NCBI RefSeq assembly: GCF_041276405.1
Contig: NZ_JBGGGT010000002.1
Location: 1,339,001 to 1,403,000 of the forward strand
Direction: 5' to 3'
From: Microvirga sp. TS319
Lineage (GTDB): Bacteria > Pseudomonadota > Alphaproteobacteria > Rhizobiales > Beijerinckiaceae
Length of the DNA stretch: 64,000 nucleotides
The notes below the pieces were generated by a model. It saw nothing but the letters and a program-made list of their open reading frames with translations, was not told the DNA's origin and ran no database searches. Below are positions 1 through 7,876 of the stretch, in pieces. Within the stretch, counting starts at the first letter, position 1. The number at the start of each line of letters is the position of its first letter. A program made the position numbers and the translations under genes.

Positions 1-140
1 TGCACGCCAGCGGACGTGCGTCGCAAGCACGGCATTTCGGAAGCTACTCTCTGCAATCTGAAAGCCAATTACAGCTACGTCGAGGCATTCACTGGCCGCA
101 TGCGGGATGAACTGTCGAACGAGAGCCGTTCTTCGGTCGA
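1..140 (+). pseudogene. IS3-family transposase remnant (orfA joined to orfB)
   Basis: The first frame is open from base 1. It begins with the helix-turn-helix signature of an IS3-family OrfA (DVRRKHGISEATL, followed by a degenerate NLKANY). After about 22 codons it passes directly into the C-terminal integrase-core motif of OrfB (YVEAFTGRMRDELSNES). In an intact element these motifs lie several hundred codons apart, so the middle has been deleted. Similarity to OrfB fades after about base 135, although the frame stays open to the TGA at 184-186; that tail is antisense to an integrase remnant. The left part lies outside the window. The fragment cannot be functional. Confidence 0.7.
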
Positions 141-396
141 TCGGCCTCCACGTGCTCCTCTAGGAAGCGGTCATCCAAGGCGCTGATCGCTGGAGCGGAG
201 CGATCGTTCTGCTTCCGGTCAGTCGGACCTTCCTCTGGGCTACAAGGCCGAGGAGGCGCTTAGCCTCGCATCTGGCGAGTTCATGCATCCAGGGAGAGCC
301 CTGGTTGCCGATTGGGTACCAGCGCTGCCGACCTCCGACACGGAATTTGATAACGTAGATGCGGTCACGGCGCTGGCTCCGACATGGGCCCGACAA
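125..396 (-). pseudogene. Tyrosine recombinase (integrase) N-terminal remnant, frameshifted
   Basis: Reading leftward from 396, the frame encodes an arm-type DNA-binding domain typical of DUF4102-type phage and island integrases (IYVIKFRVGGRQRWYPIG, then SPW and EAKRLLG). Near 231-235 the homology moves to another frame, which continues with EGPTDRKQNDRSAP and ALDDRFLEEHVEADR, the usual linker and start of the core-binding domain. It then stops where the IS3 remnant begins. The catalytic domain is absent. The fragment marks an old integration site just upstream of the bigR operon. Confidence 0.6.
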
Positions 397-468
397 TGCG
401 CATTGATCGACTGATGTCCCTGGTTATCCCTCGATCCGGTTAGCATGATTGATTTTTAGGCAGGCCTC

Positions 469-482
469 TTGAAGGTTATCAA
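469..482. promoter_or_regulatory. Candidate FixK/FNR-type half-site pair upstream of bigR
   Basis: TTGA-AGGTTA-TCAA fits the minimal TTGA-N6-TCAA pattern, but the left half reads TTGAA rather than the preferred TTGAT. It ends 11 bases before the BigR palindrome. It is weaker than the four boxes in the cco/hemN region and may be chance. Confidence 0.25.
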
Positions 483-493
483 GGTTGTGCTAA

Positions 494-509
494 ATTAGAT
501 CTATCTAAT
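494..509. promoter_or_regulatory. BigR operator palindrome
   Basis: ATTAGAT-CT-ATCTAAT is a perfect 7-bp inverted repeat with a two-base spacer. It lies directly in front of the ArsR-type repressor gene. AT-rich palindromes of this ATTAGAT type are the operators of BigR in Agrobacterium and Xylella, where BigR represses its own operon. Its position just before the start codon, likely over the -10 region, suits autorepression. Confidence 0.7.
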
Positions 510-524
510 GTAGTGGGATATGCT

Positions 525-860
525 GTGTCGAAGAGAGAATTGGACCTTCAGACTTTCGAGAGGCAGGCTGCCGAGGTTGCGGATATCCTGCGGGCGCTCG
601 CCAACGAGCGGCGGCTGATGATATTATGTAAGCTGGTGCAGTGGGGCGAAGCCAATGTGACGTCGCTGGCGGAAGCCGCCGGCCTCTCTCAGTCCGCGTT
701 GTCTCAGCACCTCGCCAAGATGCGCGACGAAGGGATTGTCACCTTTCGCCGCGAAAGGCAGACGATCTGGTACAGAATTGCCGATCCGCGCATCGAGCAG
801 CTCTTTGCGACGCTCTACGGCCTGTTCTGTAAACAGGCGGAATCCAGGAGGTCCATTTAG
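525..860 (+). CDS. bigR: ArsR-family persulfide-responsive repressor BigR
   Basis: Small winged-helix repressor of about 111 residues. The recognition helix is in the AGLSQSALSQHLAKMRDEG stretch. Two cysteines, in MILCKL and LFCKQ, match the Cys42/Cys108 pair by which BigR and SqrR sense reactive sulfur species through a disulfide or polysulfide bridge. An upstream GTG at 513 is possible, but the GTG at 525 has GGGA six bases upstream and is preferred. It leads an operon with two YeeE-type transporters and a metallo-beta-lactamase-fold hydrolase, which is the known BigR operon content. The operator immediately precedes it, so autorepression relieved by sulfide or persulfide is inferred. Confidence 0.85.
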   Translation: MSKRELDLQTFERQAAEVADILRALANERRLMILCKLVQWGEANVTSLAEAAGLSQSALSQHLAKMRDEGIVTFRRERQTIWYRIADPRIEQLFATLYGLFCKQAESRRSI

Positions 861-913
861 CGCATTTTACTGACCTTCGGTGCCACTTCGATTGGTGGGC
901 CGCTTGATCGACT

Positions 914-964
914 GAGCATCGGAGCGATCCCATGAAAGCGGAGCCCATTTTGCGTTCGATGCTC
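914..964. repeat. Intergenic palindromic element (CATCG family)
   Basis: A short element bounded by GAGCATCGGA and TTCGATGCTC, with the internal TTTTGCG shared by other copies in the window. It lies between bigR and the first YeeE gene and contains an ATG at 932 that should not be taken as the gene start. Confidence 0.65.
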
Positions 965-979
965 CAGGTGGAGATTGTC

Positions 980-1405
980 ATGGATCAGTTTACTCCCTTA
1001 TCGGCGCTCTTAGGGGGCCTTCTCATCGGCGCGTCCGCGGCTTTGCTCATCGTGATGAACGGGCGTGTCGCGGGCATCAGCGGCATTCTCGGCGGCTTGT
1101 TGAGGCCCGTCCGAAATGACATCGGTTGGCGGATCTCCTTTATCGCCGGTTTATGTGCGGCTCCCATGATCTATGCTGCGCTCGGGGGCGTCTTGCCGAA
1201 TGTCGAATTCACCGCGCCCATGTCCGTACTGACGGCAGCCGGGCTGATCGTCGGCTTCGGCACCCGGCTGGGGGCGGGCTGCACGAGCGGCCACGGTGTC
1301 TGCGGCATCGCGCGGCTTTCCCCACGCTCCATCGTTGCGACGCTCGTTTTCATGACGACCGCCGTCGCGACGGTCTTCGTCACCCGGCATGTGATGGGGC
1401 TCTAA
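980..1405 (+). CDS. YeeE/YedE-family sulfur transporter, N-terminal half
   Basis: Hydrophobic protein of 141 residues with about four membrane segments. It has the conserved cysteine motif of the YeeE/TsuA thiosulfate-uptake family ([12 protein letters not shown]), near residues 95-106. It probably conducts a small sulfur compound across the inner membrane. The ATG at 980 is chosen because GGTGGAG lies six bases upstream; the ATG at 932 falls inside a dispersed repeat. The gene ends three bases before the next YeeE gene, so the two halves are almost certainly co-translated and form one transporter. The substrate is not known from sequence. Confidence 0.8.
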   Translation: MDQFTPLSALLGGLLIGASAALLIVMNGRVAGISGILGGLLRPVRNDIGWRISFIAGLCAAPMIYAALGGVLPNVEFTAPMSVLTAAGLIVGFGTRLGAGCTSGHGVCGIARLSPRSIVATLVFMTTAVATVFVTRHVMGL

Positions 1406-1408
1406 GCT

Positions 1409-1867
1409 ATGCGCACAATGATCTCCGCTTTCGCGTCCGGCCTGCTGTTCGGCCTCGGGCTGATCGTTTCGCAGATGGTCAACCCTGCGAAGGTGCTCGG
1501 CTTCCTCGACATTATGGGGGACTGGGACCCGAGCCTCGCCTTCGTCATGGGAGGTGCGGTGATGATGTCGGCGCTGGGATATTGGTTCGCCCGGCGTCGC
1601 GGCATCCCTGTGCTCGCTGCCCGTCATGAAATTCCGGCACGCCGCGATCTCGATCCTCGCCTGATCGCCGGAGCCGCTCTCTTCGGCATCGGCTGGGGAC
1701 TGGTGGGGCTATGTCCCGGGCCCGCGCTGGTGGCGCTGACATTCGGCCCGCACGATGTGGTCGTTTTCGCCGCTGCCATGATTGCCGGCATGGCCATCTT
1801 CCGGTTCATGCCGGCGGGCTGGCCCCGGATTGCGCTCCGCCGCGAATCGTTGAGCCTCGATGGCTAA
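1409..1867 (+). CDS. YeeE/YedE-family sulfur transporter, C-terminal half
   Basis: Membrane protein of 152 residues, similar in size to its upstream partner. It carries the second family motif GWGLVGLCPGPALV with a single conserved cysteine, and about four hydrophobic segments. In BigR operons this pair of DUF395 proteins replaces one full-length YeeE channel. The start ATG follows the previous stop by three bases, consistent with translational coupling. The pair likely moves sulfide, thiosulfate or related species so the downstream hydrolase can act on them; direction and substrate are inferred. Confidence 0.78.
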   Translation: MRTMISAFASGLLFGLGLIVSQMVNPAKVLGFLDIMGDWDPSLAFVMGGAVMMSALGYWFARRRGIPVLAARHEIPARRDLDPRLIAGAALFGIGWGLVGLCPGPALVALTFGPHDVVVFAAAMIAGMAIFRFMPAGWPRIALRRESLSLDG

Positions 1868-1942
1868 CGCTCGGTCGCCGAGCGCTCAGGCTCGAAAGCT
1901 ATCAGGATATCAGGTCGTTCGTTCAACTCAGGAGCAATCGCC

Positions 1943-2866
1943 ATGTCTGCCGCTGTGTCCGCCCCGGGTTCCTCATCTCTGAGAAGCCGTCCTGTCGTGA
2001 AAGGCTTCTATGAGAAGCGCACCGGCAGTATTCAATATGTCGTCGCCGATCCCGAGACGAGGAAATGCGCCATCATCGACCCGGTGCTCGACTTCGACCC
2101 GAGTTCCGGCACGACAGCGACTGTCTCAGCAGACGAACTCCTGGCTTACATCGAACGCGAAGGGTATCGCCTGGAGTGGATTCTCGATACGCATCCCCAT
2201 GCCGACCACTTCTCCGCAGCCGGTTACCTGAAGGACAAGACCGGAGCTCCCACGGCCATCGGCGAGAAGGTGGTCGAGGTCCAGAAGCTCTGGAAGAGAA
2301 TCTACAACTGGCCGGACAGCTTCCCGACCGATGGCTCGCAATGGGACAGGCTGTTCGCCGATGGCGAGCGCTTCAAGGTCGGCAGCCTCGATGTGGAGGT
2401 GATGTTCACGCCCGGCCATACGCTGGCTTCCATCGCTTACCTCGTGGGTGACGCCGCCTTCATTCACGATACGCTCTTCATGCCGGACAGCGGCACGGCG
2501 CGGGCCGATTTTCCCGGAGGATCCGCGAAGGCGCTGTGGCAGAGCATCCTGCGCATCATGGCCCTGCCGGACGGCACGCGTCTGTTCACCGGGCATGACT
2601 ACCGACCCGACGGACGCGCTCCGCAGTGGGAAAGCACGGTCGCTCTGCAGCGCCAGGACAATAAGCATCTCGTGAAGGCGAGGACGGAAGAAGAATTCGT
2701 CGCCTTGCGAGACGCCCGGGACCGTGAACTGCCGATGCCGAAGCTGATCCTGCAAGCCCTGCAGGTGAATATCAGCGGCGGGCGTCTGCCAAAGCCTGAA
2801 AGCAACGGCAGACGCTACCTCAAGATACCGCTGGATGCCCTCGAAGGGGCTCACTGGAGCGAGTGA
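1943..2866 (+). CDS. blh: Metallo-beta-lactamase-fold persulfide dioxygenase-like hydrolase (Blh)
   Basis: A 307-residue MBL-fold enzyme. The metal motif is DTHPHADH near residues 74-81. Later ligands are in FTPGHTLAS, DSGTARADF and FTGHDYRPDG, the pattern of ETHE1-like persulfide dioxygenases and of Blh in BigR operons. The likely reaction is oxygen-dependent oxidation of glutathione persulfide to sulfite, using a mononuclear iron. GGAGC lies about nine bases before the ATG. As last gene of the bigR operon it supplies the detoxifying step. No rhodanese domain is fused or adjacent. A glyoxalase-II-type thioesterase is less likely given the operon. Confidence 0.85.
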   Translation: MSAAVSAPGSSSLRSRPVVKGFYEKRTGSIQYVVADPETRKCAIIDPVLDFDPSSGTTATVSADELLAYIEREGYRLEWILDTHPHADHFSAAGYLKDKTGAPTAIGEKVVEVQKLWKRIYNWPDSFPTDGSQWDRLFADGERFKVGSLDVEVMFTPGHTLASIAYLVGDAAFIHDTLFMPDSGTARADFPGGSAKALWQSILRIMALPDGTRLFTGHDYRPDGRAPQWESTVALQRQDNKHLVKARTEEEFVALRDARDRELPMPKLILQALQVNISGGRLPKPESNGRRYLKIPLDALEGAHWSE

Positions 2867-2894
2867 GCCGCTCGGTGATCGAGAACATAGGCTT

Positions 2895-2934
2895 GCAGCA
2901 TCGGATATGGATTCGAAGTCGCGTCCGATGCTGT
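2895..2934. repeat. Palindromic element (CATCG family)
   Basis: GCAGCATCGGA at the left and TCCGATGCTGT at the right form inverted arms around a short loop, between the convergent blh and nadE genes. It may act as a bidirectional end of transcription; no T-run is present. Confidence 0.7.
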
Positions 2935-2995
2935 AAGGCCGCGGCGTTCATGCCGCGTCCGGCGGACGCTTCTGCGCAGCTGCGGCGAGGTGGCG

Positions 2996-5056
2996 TCAGG
3001 CCGATGACGCTTCGCAATCGGGAACGTTGCTCTCCAGTTCGTCCAGCCAGACCTGTGGGCCTGCATCCGACGGCGCGCGCCAGTCGCCCCGCGGAGACAG
3101 GGATCCGCCGGAAGAGATCTTGGGGCCGTTCGGCATGGCGGTCCGCTTGAACTGGCTGGTGAAGAACCGGGAAAGGAAGATGCGCAGCCACCGCTTGATC
3201 TCGCCGAGATCATAGGATCGACGCGCGCTTGTCGGAATGTTCGGCGGCCATGTGCCATCCTGGGAGTCTTTCCAGGCATGCCATGACAGATACGCGATCT
3301 TCGACGGAAGGAAGCCGTATCGGGTGAGATAATAGAGGTTGAAATCCTGGAGTGCGTAAGGGCCTATCATGGCCTCGGTCGATTGGATCTGCCCTGCGGC
3401 ATCCTGCGGGACGAGTTCCGGCGAGATTTCCGTTGCCAGGATCGCATGAAGGATCTCGGCCGTCCCGCCGTCGACATCGCCGGAGGCTGCAACGAAGCGG
3501 ATCAGATGCTGAATCAGGGTCTTCGAGACCGATGCGTTGACATTGTAATGCGACATCTGATCGCCGACGCCATAGGTGCACCATCCGAGGCCCAGCTCGG
3601 AGAGATCGCCCGTGCCGACGACGATGGCCCTGTTGTGATTGGCGAGGCGGAACAGGTAGTCGGTTCGCAGGCCGGCCTGAACGTTCTCGAATGTGACGTC
3701 GTAGACCGGCTGCCCTTCGGCGAAGGGATGACCCATGTCCTTCAGCATCTGGCGGGCCGCAGGTCGAATATCGATCTCGGTCGGGCTGACGCCGAGGGCC
3801 CGCATGAGCGCCCAGGCATTGCCTTTCGTGCCTTCGCTCGTTGCGAAGCCGGGAAGCGTGTAGGCGAGGATGTTCGTCCGTGGCAGTGCGAGCTTGTCCA
3901 TCGCACGGCAGCAGACGAGAAGCGCTTGGGTGGAGTCGAGGCCGCCGGAAACGCCGATCACGACCTTCTCGGTCCTCGTCGCCTGCAGGCGCTTCGCGAG
4001 ACCTTGAACCTGAATGTTGTACGCCTCGTAGCAGTTCTCCGCGAGCTTCGAAGGATCGGATGGGACATAGGGAAACCGTTCGACCGGGCGACGGAGGACG
4101 AGGTTCTCGTCCGGTGCGTTCACCGTGAGCGATATTGTCCGGAAGTCGTCCGGCGTAGCATCCAGGACACGTCCGCAATCGCCGAAGGTGACGCGCCGCA
4201 TCCGTTCCTGCCGCAGGCGTCCCACATCGACATCCGCGATCGCCATCGTGGAGCCCGACGGGAAGCGCTCCGTTTCAGCCAGGCGCAGTCCGTCTTCAAA
4301 GATTCCTCCATGGCCATCCCACGCGAGATCCGTGGTCGACTCGCCGGGACCCGCCGCCGAATAGGCGTAGGCTGCAATGCACCGCATCGACTGGGATCCG
4401 CACAGGAGCCGCCGATCCTCGGCCTTGCCGATAGTGATGTTGCTCGCCGACAGGTTCAACAGAATTTCCGCACCGGCGAGGGCGGCGACGGTGCTGGGCG
4501 GCTGGGGCACCCACATATCCTCGCAAATCTCCACATGGAACGTGAAGGCGCAGGTGCCGTCCGAGCGGAACAGAAGATCGACCCCGAAAGGAACGCGGTG
4601 TCCTGCGACATCGATCTCCTGTCCTCGGATCGTCGCTCCGGGCGCGAAGTAGCGACGCTCGTAGAACTCTCTGTAATTGGGCAGATAGGCTTTCGGAACG
4701 ACGCCAAGAACGCGCCCGCCATGAATGACGACGGCAGCATTGTAGAGGCGGCCTTGCCAGCGGAGCGGCGCTCCGATCACGAAGCTGGGAAAGATCCCGG
4801 CGCTCTCGGCCACGAGATCGGCAATTCCCTGTTCAACGGCGCTCAGGAGGGCATCTTGTTGCAGCAGATCGTCGATCGCATAGGCGGATATGCCGAGCTC
4901 TGGGAAAACCATAAGGGCGATGCGCTCCCGGTCCCCCTGGCGCAGGAGTTCCAATGTCTGGCGAACATTGAAACGCGGGTTTGCCACGTCGGTCTGCGGG
5001 ACGCAGGCCGCGATGCGAACGAAGTCGTGGCCGTAAGGCGAGAAAAACGGGATCAT
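2996..5056 (-). CDS. nadE: Glutamine-hydrolysing NAD+ synthetase
   Basis: Makes NAD+ from deamido-NAD+, ATP and glutamine. The N-terminal nitrilase-type glutaminase domain (about residues 1-280) has the triad Glu53 (FPELG), Lys122 (VPKAYLP) and Cys178 (EICEDMW). The C-terminal synthetase domain carries the PP-loop SGGLDST at about 370-376. The ATG at 5056 gives 686 residues, usual for the long NadE type; a frame open to 5158 would add 34 residues that look non-homologous. The gene is alone on its strand here, flanked by dispersed palindromes, so it is probably monocistronic. Confidence 0.93.
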   Translation of the reverse strand: MIPFFSPYGHDFVRIAACVPQTDVANPRFNVRQTLELLRQGDRERIALMVFPELGISAYAIDDLLQQDALLSAVEQGIADLVAESAGIFPSFVIGAPLRWQGRLYNAAVVIHGGRVLGVVPKAYLPNYREFYERRYFAPGATIRGQEIDVAGHRVPFGVDLLFRSDGTCAFTFHVEICEDMWVPQPPSTVAALAGAEILLNLSASNITIGKAEDRRLLCGSQSMRCIAAYAYSAAGPGESTTDLAWDGHGGIFEDGLRLAETERFPSGSTMAIADVDVGRLRQERMRRVTFGDCGRVLDATPDDFRTISLTVNAPDENLVLRRPVERFPYVPSDPSKLAENCYEAYNIQVQGLAKRLQATRTEKVVIGVSGGLDSTQALLVCCRAMDKLALPRTNILAYTLPGFATSEGTKGNAWALMRALGVSPTEIDIRPAARQMLKDMGHPFAEGQPVYDVTFENVQAGLRTDYLFRLANHNRAIVVGTGDLSELGLGWCTYGVGDQMSHYNVNASVSKTLIQHLIRFVAASGDVDGGTAEILHAILATEISPELVPQDAAGQIQSTEAMIGPYALQDFNLYYLTRYGFLPSKIAYLSWHAWKDSQDGTWPPNIPTSARRSYDLGEIKRWLRIFLSRFFTSQFKRTAMPNGPKISSGGSLSPRGDWRAPSDAGPQVWLDELESNVPDCEASSA

Positions 5057-5228
5057 TCTGCACCCAATTCGATCATGCATGTCTCGATACCTTAACGCCG
5101 ACGGAGCCTGAATAGTCCAGATCTGAGGACCGAGTTCCTCTGGAACCTCTCGGGGCATCCATCTCCCGGCCGCACCTCACGCAAAGGCGTCAGCTTCGGC
5201 GTCCGCCCCGAGCCCGGAGCGAGTGCGC

Positions 5229-5333
5229 TACAGCATCGGACGTGACATCGAACTCACGTTCGATGCTGTAAGTCTATGGCCTTGAGCATCTTTTCCCGCA
5301 AAACCGGTTCCCACTTTTGCGTTCGATGCGCTA
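5229..5333. repeat. Two adjacent palindromic elements upstream of nadE
   Basis: The first arm pair is TACAGCATCGG...CGATGCTGTA (5229-5270). The second is GAGCATC...GATGCGCTAG (about 5284-5333), with the shared core AAAACCGGTTCCCACTTTTG. The rest of 5057-5402 shows no gene. Downstream of the preceding LysR gene and upstream of nadE on the same strand, the pair could affect read-through. Confidence 0.7.
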
Positions 5334-5402
5334 GTGTTTCATGACGGGTGCAGGAAGGGACACCACCTTGGCCGAGAGCAGGGCGGTTTGGCCGCAATGG
5401 GG

Positions 5403-6317
5403 TCATTTTCGCGAAAGGAGCCCTGAACCATCATCGATGCCGCTGTCGAGCAATGCGTTGAAGGCTGCGGCTGCCGGGCTCGATTGCCGGTCGGGGATAA
5501 ACAATCGGGTCAGGGACCGGCGGATGGTCAGACCCTGCACGGAGAGAACTCTCAATCTGCCGAGAGCCAGATGATCGGCAGCGACAGCAGAAGACACGAT
5601 GCCGACGCCAAGTCCCGCCGTGACGACTCTCGCGATCGCCTCGTTGCTGCTGACTTCCAGAATCCGCTGCGGTGTCCATCCGGTCGAAAGAAGAGCATCC
5701 CATGCCACATCGCGCGTACCGGATCCGCTTTCACGCATGACGATGGTTTCTTCCGCAAGCTCCGACAGTCGAGCGGAGCGCTTTCGTCCGGTGAGAGGAT
5801 GCTCGATCGCCGCGATGAACACCAGTTCGTCCTCGCGCCAGGGCTCGGCGACGAGCTCGGTCGCATCGACCGGACCTTCGACGAGCGCGACATCCAGGTC
5901 TCGTTGAAGCAGCAGGTCGGCAATCGTCGACGTATTGGCGCTGGTCAGACGGAGCTCGACGGCCGGGTGCATCCGGTGGAAAGCACCCAGAAAAGGTGGC
6001 AGGAAATACGTTGCGATCGTCGTCGAGGCTCCGATACGCAGCGTTCCCTGCTGAAGCCCCCGCAACGCGTTGAGGCTCTCAAGGGCCGACTGCTCGGCCG
6101 CGAACAGGTCCCTGGCATGCTTGAGCAGGAGACGTCCTGCCTCCGTCGGATGCACCCCCTTCGGGCCACGCTCCAACAAGGGAATGCCCAGCTGGCTCTC
6201 GAACTCGCGAACCGCCTTCGATACGGCGGGCTGGCTGATATGCAGCGCTTCGGCCGCGCGGGAAAAACTTCGGTGCTGTGCAACAGCACTGAAGATTCTG
6301 AGCGCGTGAAGGTTCAT
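5403..6317 (-). CDS. LysR-family transcriptional regulator
   Basis: A 304-residue LysR protein. The N-terminal winged helix spans about residues 1-60 (SFSRAAEALHISQPAVSKAV is the helix-turn-helix). A PBP2-like effector domain follows from about residue 90. Its N-terminal region resembles regulators of the CysB/CbbR/YeiE type, but the ligand cannot be read from the sequence. LysR genes are usually divergent from their target. Here the upstream neighbour pepT lies on the same strand, so no target is evident. Confidence 0.85.
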   Translation of the reverse strand: MNLHALRIFSAVAQHRSFSRAAEALHISQPAVSKAVREFESQLGIPLLERGPKGVHPTEAGRLLLKHARDLFAAEQSALESLNALRGLQQGTLRIGASTTIATYFLPPFLGAFHRMHPAVELRLTSANTSTIADLLLQRDLDVALVEGPVDATELVAEPWREDELVFIAAIEHPLTGRKRSARLSELAEETIVMRESGSGTRDVAWDALLSTGWTPQRILEVSSNEAIARVVTAGLGVGIVSSAVAADHLALGRLRVLSVQGLTIRRSLTRLFIPDRQSSPAAAAFNALLDSGIDDGSGLLSRK

Positions 6318-6451
6318 GGATATCCGATATTCAGACGAAATCGACGCATAGAGGCATGTTAATTGCGCTCAAAGGCGAGTCAACGTGCTCGTCGAAACGC
6401 GCCGGACTGCCTCGAACATGCGTATAGAGGCACCGATGCCAAATGCGTCGG

Positions 6452-7687
6452 CTACGCGCGCTCTTCCCAGAGCTTGGCAAGTTCGACGATGGTCTTCACG
6501 GCCTTTTCCATGTCCTGGCTGCTGACGAATTCCAGCGGGGAATGGAAGGCATGGCCGCCCGCAAAGATATTGGCGCAGGGAAGCCCCATGAAGGAGAGCC
6601 GCGAGCCGTCGGTTCCGCCTCGAATGCTGCCGCGCACCGGCGTCATTCCGGCCCGCCGGACCGCCTCGACGGCATGTTCGACGATTTCCGGATGCCGGTC
6701 GAGCACGACTTTCATGTTGCGGTACTGTTCCCTCACCGTGAACGTATAGCGGGAGCCGGGATAATCCGCCATCACGCCCCGGGTGATCTCTTCCAAAAGG
6801 GCCTCCTTGCTCTTGAGGCCGTCTTCCGTGAAGTCGCGGATGATGAAGCTCAGGCTGGCCTTTTCCATGACGCCGGAAACGCCCGTGGGGTGGATGAAGC
6901 CGTCACGATCCTTCGTTGTCTCCGGGGCCATGGTCTTGGGAAGACGCGCCAGAATGGCGCCCGCGATTTTAATGGCATTTTCCATCCTGCCGTAGGCGAA
7001 GCCCGGATGGATCGCGACGCCGGTGATCGCGATCTCCACCGCATCGGCCGAGAAGGTCTCGTCCTCGACGACGCCGGCGGTCTCGCCGTCCATCGTGTAG
7101 GCGAAGTCGGCTCCCAGCTTCTTGAGGTCCACCTTGTCGACACCACGTCCGATTTCTTCGTCCGTGGTGAAGAGGATGCGGATCGTGCCGTGCCGGATGT
7201 CGGGGTTATGGATCAGGTGCTCGGCCGCCGCCATGATCTCGGCAATTCCCGCCTTGTCGTCGGCGCCGAGGAGCGTCGTGCCGTCAGAGGTGACGATGTC
7301 GTGGCCGATCAGGTCGTTCAGGACGGGATGTTCGGCGACCCGGATGATCTGGTCGGGATTTCCCGGAAGCCGGATGTCGCCTCCCTGATAATTTTTGACG
7401 ACCTGCGGCTTGACGTTGGTGCCGCTGAAATCCGGTGCGGTATCCATATGGGAGCAGAAGCAGATGACTGGAACGTCGCTCTTGGGCGTGTTCGATGGGA
7501 TGGTCCCATAGACATAGCCGTGCTCGTCGAGATGCGCATCGGACACGCCGATCTCGCGAAGCTCCTCCACGAGAAGGCGGCCGAGGTTCTTCTGCTTCTC
7601 CGTGGACGGCTGGGACGCGGAAGAGGCGTCGGACTGGGTGTCGATGACGACGTAGCGAAGAAAACGATCGGTAACGCGAGTGGCCAT
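6452..7687 (-). CDS. pepT: Peptidase T (tripeptide aminopeptidase)
   Basis: M20-family dizinc cytosolic peptidase of 411 residues that releases the N-terminal residue of tripeptides. Metal and catalytic residues are visible: His80 and Asp82 in SHMDTA, bridging Asp143 in GADDKAG, the Glu177-Glu178 pair in TTDEEIG, and a late His in AGGHAFHSP. The ATG at 7687 is preferred; the frame is open further upstream but the added residues are proline- and arginine-rich and unlike the family. A strong hairpin separates it from the CDC48-like gene upstream on the same strand. Confidence 0.92.
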   Translation of the reverse strand: MATRVTDRFLRYVVIDTQSDASSASQPSTEKQKNLGRLLVEELREIGVSDAHLDEHGYVYGTIPSNTPKSDVPVICFCSHMDTAPDFSGTNVKPQVVKNYQGGDIRLPGNPDQIIRVAEHPVLNDLIGHDIVTSDGTTLLGADDKAGIAEIMAAAEHLIHNPDIRHGTIRILFTTDEEIGRGVDKVDLKKLGADFAYTMDGETAGVVEDETFSADAVEIAITGVAIHPGFAYGRMENAIKIAGAILARLPKTMAPETTKDRDGFIHPTGVSGVMEKASLSFIIRDFTEDGLKSKEALLEEITRGVMADYPGSRYTFTVREQYRNMKVVLDRHPEIVEHAVEAVRRAGMTPVRGSIRGGTDGSRLSFMGLPCANIFAGGHAFHSPLEFVSSQDMEKAVKTIVELAKLWEERA

Positions 7688-7751
7688 GGAGCACGATCCG
7701 GGTTGCGGCGGGGAGCAGGGCCTTGTAACGGGCCCGGGCTCCGTCGTAAAT

Positions 7752-7773
7752 GGGGCCCGCTTTCGCGGGTCCC
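7752..7773 (-). terminator. Strong hairpin between the CDC48-like gene and pepT
   Basis: GGGGCCCGC-TTTC-GCGGGTCCC forms a nine-pair stem with a four-base loop, about 100 bases past the end of the CDC48-like gene. There is only a short T-containing stretch after it on the minus strand, so it is a weak or factor-assisted terminator at best. Confidence 0.45.
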
Positions 7774-7876
7774 AGAGGGTGATCGGGTCAGGCTTTCCTC
7801 CCGGACCGACAATCACTCGTCGACCTTGTCGCGAGCCGATGAAACCGGGGCGTCCGCTCCGGAGGCAGGCCTGCCG

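Noticed and set aside
932..979. Longer start for the first YeeE gene
   Set aside because: The extra 16 codons lie inside a dispersed palindrome; the ATG at 980 has a proper ribosome-binding site.
3383..5095. 570-codon plus-strand frame opposite nadE
   Set aside because: It is antisense to an unmistakable NAD synthetase and its translation is Arg/Asp-rich without domains. The same reasoning removes long antisense frames opposite ccoI, ccoN, glgX and the CDC48-like gene.
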